A DNA stretch of 9,268 bases from Acidobacteriaceae bacterium. GTDB taxonomy: Bacteria; Acidobacteriota; Terriglobia; Terriglobales; Acidobacteriaceae. Location of the stretch: assembly GCA_003165095.1 (NCBI GenBank), contig PLSH01000114.1, positions 4,079 through 13,346 of the forward strand, given 5' to 3'. This document shows, piece by piece, positions 5,327 to 9,268 of this stretch. Position 1 is the stretch's first letter; the number at the start of each line of letters is the position of its first letter. The notes below the pieces were generated by a model. That model was not told the origin of the DNA and searched no databases. It was given only the letters and a program-made list of their open reading frames with translations. The translations under genes and the position numbers were made by a program.

Positions 5327-6083
5327 GAAGGGCGCTGAACGGCAAATCAGAATCCGGCAGATGCTTGAGTCCAGGGACTTCCTCGACCTGGAGACTCTGT
5401 GCCGCGAACTGGACGCATCGGAGTCCAGCGTGCGGCGCGACCTGGACATTCTGGAGCAGGAAAAGGCGCTGCGGCGCGTGTATGGGGGCGCAGTTTCAGT
5501 GCAGGCGCAGCCCGGCCGCGCGTTCGACTACGCGGTAGAGAGCGTGCGACTCAGCGGCGAGAAGGACCGCATTGCGCGGCTCACGGCGGGGCTGATCGAA
5601 GACGGCCAGACGGTGATTCTCGACGGCGGCTCGACGGTGGCCGCGGTGGCGCGAGAGCTGGCTTCAAAATCGCTGCACATCGTCACCAATTCCCTGCCGA
5701 TTGCCGAGAGCCTTGAATCGCTGCGCAACATCGAGCTGACTTTGACCGGCGGCTATCTCGATCCGCGCCTGCGCGTGATGCTTGGTCCTTTTTGCGAGCA
5801 GATGCTGGAAAAAATCCGCGCCGACGTGGTGATCATGGGGATCGGCAGCATTTCGGAAGCCGGTTTGAGCAACAACAACACTCTGGTGGCGGGCTCGGAA
5901 CAGAAGATGATCGCGATCGCCGGCAAGGTGATCATCGTGGCCGACCATACCAAGTTTGGCCGCGGCGGCATGATTCCCGTGGCCCCGCTTAACGCCGCGC
6001 ATATCGTGGTTTCCGACCGGGACCTGGCGCCCGGGTTCGTCGACCTGCTGCGCGGCAATGGAATCGAAGTTTTTCTGGCATAA
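5325..6083 (+). CDS. DeoR-family transcriptional regulator of the BMC operon (inferred)
   Basis: The 252-residue protein has a DeoR helix-turn-helix at about residues 6-57, with the signature SESSVRRDLDILEQEKALRR followed by VYGGA. The rest is the DeoR sensor domain: DGGSTVAAVAREL, VTNSLPIAESL, a GIGSISEAGLSN segment and ADHTKFGR. Regulators of this family usually repress sugar-catabolic operons and release DNA on binding a phosphorylated sugar intermediate. Its place 54 nt after the aldolase, on the same strand, and the presence of DeoR regulators in PVM-type BMC loci suggest that it controls the BMC genes, perhaps with fuculose- or rhamnulose-phosphate as signal; this is inference. The start is set by GAGGGG at 5313-5318. 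No operator repeat was recognised with confidence. Confidence 0.9.
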   Translation: MKGAERQIRIRQMLESRDFLDLETLCRELDASESSVRRDLDILEQEKALRRVYGGAVSVQAQPGRAFDYAVESVRLSGEKDRIARLTAGLIEDGQTVILDGGSTVAAVARELASKSLHIVTNSLPIAESLESLRNIELTLTGGYLDPRLRVMLGPFCEQMLEKIRADVVIMGIGSISEAGLSNNNTLVAGSEQKMIAIAGKVIIVADHTKFGRGGMIPVAPLNAAHIVVSDRDLAPGFVDLLRGNGIEVFLA

Positions 6084-6121
6084 TCGCAGCTGTCGCGCCG
6101 ATTCAGCGGCATGGAGATCCG

Positions 6122-6751
6122 ATGCGTATCGCTGCCGAAGACGTTCTTATCGTCGTGGACGTTCAGAATGATTTTTGTCCCGGCGGCGCGCTTGCCGTTC
6201 CCGATGGCGACGCGGTGATCGAGGTCATCCATCGCATTGCGCCGCGATTTGAGCACATCGTTCTCACGCAGGACTGGCATCCGGCGGACCATGTTTCTTT
6301 CGCCGCCACGCATTCAGGCAAGCGGGCATTCGAAGCCATCGAATTGGCTTACGGCATGCAAACGCTCTGGCCTTCGCACTGCGTGCAGGGCAGCCAGGGC
6401 GCGGAGATTCATCCGGCGTTGCAACTGGCGCGGGCAGAGCTGATTCTGCGCAAAGGATTTCGGCGGGAGATCGACTCGTATTCAGCGTTTTATGAGAACG
6501 ACCGTACTACGCCCACCGGACTGGCTGGTTATCTGCGCGAGCGCGGCCTGAAGCGTGTCTTCCTTGCCGGGCTGGCCTACGATTTTTGTGTCGGCTATTC
6601 GGCGCTCGACGCGCGGCGGCTGGGCCTTGAGGCGATCATCGTGCGCGACGCCTGCCGGGCGATCGACCTCAACGGATCGCTCAAGAGAATTGAGGCTGAG
6701 TTTGCGAGAGAAGGGGTCGCGGTAATCGAGAGCGGCGAACTCTCGGGCTGA
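6122..6751 (+). CDS. pncA: Nicotinamidase (isochorismatase-family cysteine hydrolase)
   Basis: The 209-residue enzyme would hydrolyse nicotinamide to nicotinic acid and ammonia for NAD+ salvage. The catalytic triad is D13 (VDVQNDF), K111 (RKGF) and C156 (YDFCVGYSALDA), matching E. coli PncA, where it is D10, K111 and C156. Metal ligands D51, H53 (TQDWHP) and H86 (PSHCVQG) are present, with CPGGALAV near the N-terminus as in nicotinamidases and unlike other isochorismatase-fold enzymes. GGAG at 6113-6116 supports the ATG. It lies 38 nt after deoR on the same strand and could be cotranscribed with it. A link to the NAD+ pool of the compartment is only a guess; pncA is common elsewhere in chromosomes. 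Confidence 0.92.
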   Translation: MRIAAEDVLIVVDVQNDFCPGGALAVPDGDAVIEVIHRIAPRFEHIVLTQDWHPADHVSFAATHSGKRAFEAIELAYGMQTLWPSHCVQGSQGAEIHPALQLARAELILRKGFRREIDSYSAFYENDRTTPTGLAGYLRERGLKRVFLAGLAYDFCVGYSALDARRLGLEAIIVRDACRAIDLNGSLKRIEAEFAREGVAVIESGELSG

Positions 6752-6802
6752 GGGCGCTCCGCGTAGAATCGGAATTGGGCTGCGCGATCACCGCCCACTT
6801 GT

Positions 6803-7060
6803 ATGTCCCGCAACTTCTACATTCTGGCCGCTACGCTGTCGCTCTTCGCCCTGATTTCGGCAGGGATGACGCTGGTGCCTTCGAGCTTTCAGCCGGGGCT
6901 GCCCGCCAACGGGTCGCTATGGCGCACGGTGGCGCTGCTTCTGCTGCTGGCGGGGCTGTTTTCAGGGCTGATCGGGGTGTTGAGCCATCTCTTCGAGCAG
7001 GTGGATCGCCGCAGCGAAGAAACGCGGCAGGCGGCGAGGCGCAAGCGCCGCAAGCAGTAA
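6803..7060 (+). CDS. Small membrane protein, two transmembrane helices, function unknown
   Basis: I do not recognise a family for this 85-residue protein. Two hydrophobic segments are visible: residues about 5-26 (NFYILAATLSLFALISAGMT) and 42-62 (TVALLLLLAGLFSGLIGVLS), joined by a Pro/Gly loop. The tail (VDRRSEETRQAARRKRRKQ) is highly basic, so by the positive-inside rule both ends would face the cytoplasm. The ATG at 6803 has no clear Shine-Dalgarno. The reading frame, hydrophobic pattern and fit between pncA and queD make it likely to be real. It does not resemble a shell component. Confidence 0.7.
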   Translation: MSRNFYILAATLSLFALISAGMTLVPSSFQPGLPANGSLWRTVALLLLLAGLFSGLIGVLSHLFEQVDRRSEETRQAARRKRRKQ

Positions 7061-7125
7061 TGATCCCGATCCCGGTAAAATAACAATGTGCGAGCGATTG
7101 CCCGCCAGGGATTGAGCTGAAGCCC

Positions 7126-7503
7126 ATGTATGAAGTTACCGTGGAGGCCGGTTTCTCGTCCGGCCACTATCTCCGCAACTACCGTGGCAAGTGCGAAAAC
7201 CCGCACGGCCACAACTACAAGGTGCGCGTGACGCTGGCCGGGGCCGCGCTGGACGAGGCCGGCCTGTTGCTGGACTTCAAGCTGCTGAAACAGGTGCTGC
7301 GCCCGGTGATCGAGCGCATCGACCACCACATGCTCAACGAACTGGAGCCGTTTACGGTGTTGAATCCGTCGGCCGAGAACATAGCCAAATATCTCTACGA
7401 CCAGACCAACGAGCAGCTTGCGGGAATGACCGCGGGCCGGGTGCGGGTGAAGGATTGCACCATCTGGGAGACGGACACGACTACGGCTACTTACTACGAA
7501 TAA
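7126..7503 (+). CDS. queD: 6-carboxytetrahydropterin synthase QueD
   Basis: The 125-residue protein is a QueD/PTPS-family enzyme of queuosine precursor synthesis, converting dihydroneopterin triphosphate into 6-carboxy-5,6,7,8-tetrahydropterin. Zinc ligands are H14 (FSSGHYL), H27 and H29 (NPHGHNY). The catalytic cysteine is C23 (GKCENPHGH), whose CxxxHGH spacing is typical of the QueD/PTPS family. D66-H67 in IERIDHHMLNE and E115 in IWETDT fit the active-site residues. Length is normal for QueD. It is on the + strand after the small membrane protein, with no other queuosine genes in the window. The start lacks a strong Shine-Dalgarno. The GTP-cyclohydrolase-linked partner proteins must be encoded elsewhere. 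Confidence 0.93.
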   Translation: MYEVTVEAGFSSGHYLRNYRGKCENPHGHNYKVRVTLAGAALDEAGLLLDFKLLKQVLRPVIERIDHHMLNELEPFTVLNPSAENIAKYLYDQTNEQLAGMTAGRVRVKDCTIWETDTTTATYYE

Positions 7504-7518
7504 GCGGCTTTCATCTCG

Positions 7519-7538
7519 GCCTGCGTCCCCGCGCAGGC
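7519..7538. terminator. Short inverted repeat between convergent genes, possible bidirectional terminator
   Basis: GCCTGCG at 7519-7525 and CGCAGGC at 7532-7538 form a perfect 7-bp stem with a 6-nt loop (TCCCCG). It sits in the 37-nt gap between the convergent queD and the secreted-protein gene, the usual place for a shared terminator. Neither strand has a clear U-run after the stem, so intrinsic termination is uncertain. Confidence 0.4.
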
Positions 7539-7540
7539 GC

Positions 7541-8191
7541 TCAGTTCATCTGGTTGGATTTGGACTTGAGGTACTTGTCGAAGGGAATCTCGAAGAAGAA
7601 GAGCTCGTTGCCGTCGGCGTCGCGGAGCACGCGCAGGAAAAGCCTGGCGCCGCGCAGCGGGTGGTCGAGATCCGACACATCGTAAAACAGGAAGCCGGCG
7701 CGGGTGGTGTGCGGCTCGACCACCAGCGCCTGGTACTCGAAGGTGTCGAAGTCCTGCTCGATCTCCTGGATGCTGCCCTTGGGCTTGGTTTTGATGGCCG
7801 GGATGGGACCGGGCATGGGAATCTTCTTGCCTTCGCGCTCCTTTCGGGTCATCAGGCGCTCGACATCCTCGGGCTCGGCAGCCTGGATGCGGTCACCGGA
7901 CGCGGTCTCGAAGAGAATGCGCGCATCGCGCAGCGAGATGGGCCGGTCGCCCAGGTTGGTGACGATCAGCCTGACCGGCATGACACCATGGCTCAGGTAA
8001 TCGACGCGAAAGATGGATTCCTTTTCCTTGGTGTCGTAGGGCTCGGCAGCGATGGCCACCTGCTCCTTGTCGTGCACTTCGACGGCGGCGAAGGTGTTGG
8101 CAGGCTGCACTGGAGGCGGCACATGGTCGCTGGCCATGACCGGCAAAGCCAGCCAAAACAGAAACGATGGAATTGCCCGAGAGGTCCTCAT
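7541..8191 (-). CDS. Secreted protein of unknown function
   Basis: The 216-residue product begins MRTSRAIPSFLFWLALPVMA, a signal peptide with a basic start, hydrophobic core and a V-M-A cleavage pattern before SDH. I do not recognise a family. The mature part is rich in strands: VRLIVTNLGDRPISLRDARI (about 73-92) looks like an immunoglobulin-like accessory fold, and RAGFLFYDVSDLD (164-176) and FLRVLRDADGNELFFFEIPF look like later strands. A Pro/Lys stretch (about 122-140) sits between them. An ATG six codons further upstream (8209) is possible, but it would put MIQSST before the basic start of the signal peptide. The open frame extends even further upstream without homology. It converges with queD and diverges from kdtA, so it forms its own transcription unit. 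Confidence 0.8.
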   Translation of the reverse strand: MRTSRAIPSFLFWLALPVMASDHVPPPVQPANTFAAVEVHDKEQVAIAAEPYDTKEKESIFRVDYLSHGVMPVRLIVTNLGDRPISLRDARILFETASGDRIQAAEPEDVERLMTRKEREGKKIPMPGPIPAIKTKPKGSIQEIEQDFDTFEYQALVVEPHTTRAGFLFYDVSDLDHPLRGARLFLRVLRDADGNELFFFEIPFDKYLKSKSNQMN

Positions 8192-8247
8192 CGTGCTCGA
8201 CTGTATCATTCTAGGGTTAGACAGGGGGAAGCGGGATTCCGTTACGC

Positions 8248-9268
8248 ATGATTCTGTTTTTCTATAACCTGGCGCTGTTGGCGGCCCTGGTGGCGGGTGC
8301 GCCGTGGTGGCTGTGGCGGATGGCGACCACGAATAAGTACCGCGAAGGGCTGCTGGAGCGGCTGGGGCGGGTTCCGGCAGGGTTGGCGGCAGGCCGAGCC
8401 GGCGGCGGACGCCCGGTGATCTGGCTACACGCTGTCTCAGTGGGCGAGGTTTTGGCTGTGAGCCGGCTGGTGAAGGAGCTGGATGCCACGCTGCCCGATT
8501 ATTTTTTGGCCATCTCCACCACCACCCGGACCGGGCAGGCTCTGGCGCGGGAGCGGTTTGGCGCGGATCGCGTTTTCTATTGTCCGCTGGATTTGCCCTG
8601 GGCCGTGCGGGCGTACCTGCGAGCACTCAAGCCACGGATATTGATTTTGGCGGAGACCGAGTTCTGGCCCAACCTGCTGAGCGGCTGTTTTCGCCGGAAG
8701 ATCCCCGTCGCGGTGGTGAATGGGCGCATCTCAGACCGCTCCTGGCCGCGCTACCGGATGGTTAGACGTCTTTGGCAGCCGCTGCTGGGCCGGCTGAGCC
8801 GTGTTCTGGCGCAGAGCGAGACGGACGCGGAACGGCTGCGCGCGCTGGGCTGCAAACCGGAGCGAGTTTTGGTGGCCGGAAACCTGAAATTCGACGTGCG
8901 GGCCACACAGGAAGCAGACGCGACGCGGGTGTTGAAGGCGCTGACCGGCGGCCTGAGGCTGGTGGTGGCCGGCAGCACGTTGGAGGGCGAGGAATCCGCG
9001 CTGCTGGATGCTTGGCCGCGGTTGCTCGCAGCTGATGCGCAACTATTGATGGTGCTGGCGCCGCGGCATCCGGAGCGGTTCGTCGACGTGGCTGCATTGC
9101 TTGAGAGATCGGGCATTCCGTGGGCGAGGCGGTCGGATTGGCGGACCGGGACCGGCGCACCAGGGCCGTTGAGTCCCGGCACAATCGTGCTGCTGGATAC
9201 AATCGGCGAGCTGGCTTCAATCTACTCGCTCGCCGGCGTGGCGTTTGTGGGCGGCAGCGTGGCGGAGG
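8248..9268 (+). CDS. waaA: 3-deoxy-D-manno-octulosonic acid transferase KdtA/WaaA, 3' end missing
   Basis: The frame from ATG 8248 is open to the window edge (340 residues visible; the family is about 420-430). It transfers Kdo from CMP-Kdo to lipid A precursor at the inner face of the inner membrane. A single N-terminal membrane anchor spans residues about 3-23. Family motifs in order are HAVSVGEV (61-68, with the expected catalytic base E67), STTTRTG, LAETEFWPNLL (135-144), VNGRISDRSWPRY (158-169), GNLKFD (211-216), AGSTLEGEE (241-249), APRHPERF and the start of the CMP-Kdo site, GELASIYSLAGVAFVGGS (320-337). The Shine-Dalgarno is weak: GGGGGAAG lies about 17 nt upstream. It diverges from the secreted-protein gene across a 56-nt gap. 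Its presence shows that the organism makes LPS. Confidence 0.93.
   Translation, partial: MILFFYNLALLAALVAGAPWWLWRMATTNKYREGLLERLGRVPAGLAAGRAGGGRPVIWLHAVSVGEVLAVSRLVKELDATLPDYFLAISTTTRTGQALARERFGADRVFYCPLDLPWAVRAYLRALKPRILILAETEFWPNLLSGCFRRKIPVAVVNGRISDRSWPRYRMVRRLWQPLLGRLSRVLAQSETDAERLRALGCKPERVLVAGNLKFDVRATQEADATRVLKALTGGLRLVVAGSTLEGEESALLDAWPRLLAADAQLLMVLAPRHPERFVDVAALLERSGIPWARRSDWRTGTGAPGPLSPGTIVLLDTIGELASIYSLAGVAFVGGSVAE

Noticed and set aside
6727..6745. CGAGAG/CTCTCG hairpin at the end of pncA
   Set aside because: Only six pairs, inside the coding region and without a U-run; such stems are expected by chance.
7076..7081. TAAAAT as a -10 box for queD
   Set aside because: The box and its distance to the ATG would fit, but no acceptable -35 is present at 16-18 bp.
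8208..8213. TAGAAT (minus strand) as a -10 box for the secreted-protein gene
   Set aside because: No matching -35 and only about ten bases of leader; too weak to call.
8192..8626. N-terminal extension of the minus-strand secreted protein frame, up to 8626
   Set aside because: It overlaps kdtA, is Pro/Arg/Ala-rich, and the signal peptide begins only at 8191.
1..9268. CRISPR array, tRNA, rRNA, insertion sequence, attachment site or diol dehydratase genes
   Set aside because: Looked for on both strands; no direct-repeat array, cloverleaf, transposase motif or B12-enzyme motif was seen.

Overview
The window carries most of one bacterial microcompartment (BMC) operon on the + strand, roughly positions 2 to 5270, followed by its probable regulator and then ordinary chromosomal genes. 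The DNA is GC-rich and the genes are tightly packed. A lipopolysaccharide gene (kdtA/waaA) at the right edge shows a Gram-negative cell envelope. The shell gene set, the PduL + CoA-acylating aldehyde dehydrogenase + class II aldolase combination and the DeoR regulator match the PVM (Planctomycetes-Verrucomicrobia) or PVM-like BMC type. Together with the flanking gene style, an acidobacterium is my best guess, but this is inference and a planctomycete or verrucomicrobial relative is not excluded.

Layout: the last 38 codons of acetate kinase (2-118); PduL phosphotransacylase (157-858); three tandem BMC-H hexamer genes (883-1185, 1204-1473, 1507-1779); a first BMC-P pentamer gene (1828-2124); an encapsulated CoA-acylating aldehyde dehydrogenase (2125-3579); two more BMC-P genes (3590-3874, 3871-4182); a class II aldolase with extra N- and C-terminal modules (4179-5270); a short intergenic region with a four-run G-quadruplex motif; and a DeoR-type repressor (5325-6083). 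Then come a nicotinamidase (6122-6751), a small two-helix membrane protein (6803-7060), QueD (7126-7503), a convergent secreted protein of unknown function on the minus strand (7541-8191), and divergently kdtA/waaA (8248 to the window end, incomplete). No gap reaches 300 bases without a gene.

How it works together (inference from family knowledge): the aldolase would split fuculose-1-phosphate or rhamnulose-1-phosphate into dihydroxyacetone phosphate and lactaldehyde inside the shell. The aldehyde dehydrogenase would turn the toxic lactaldehyde into lactyl-CoA. PduL would exchange CoA for phosphate, recycling CoA inside the compartment. Acetate kinase (or a kinase of broader range) would make ATP from the acyl phosphate. 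No alcohol or lactate dehydrogenase for NADH recycling, no BMC-T trimer and no B12 diol dehydratase lies in this window; some could lie upstream of position 1.

The most notable points are the aldolase architecture (a EutT-like N-terminal module plus a C-terminal encapsulation-like helix), a strong GC hairpin exactly between the hexamer genes and the first pentamer gene, and the G-quadruplex repeat just before the regulator. This is a recognisable BMC class rather than a wholly new system.
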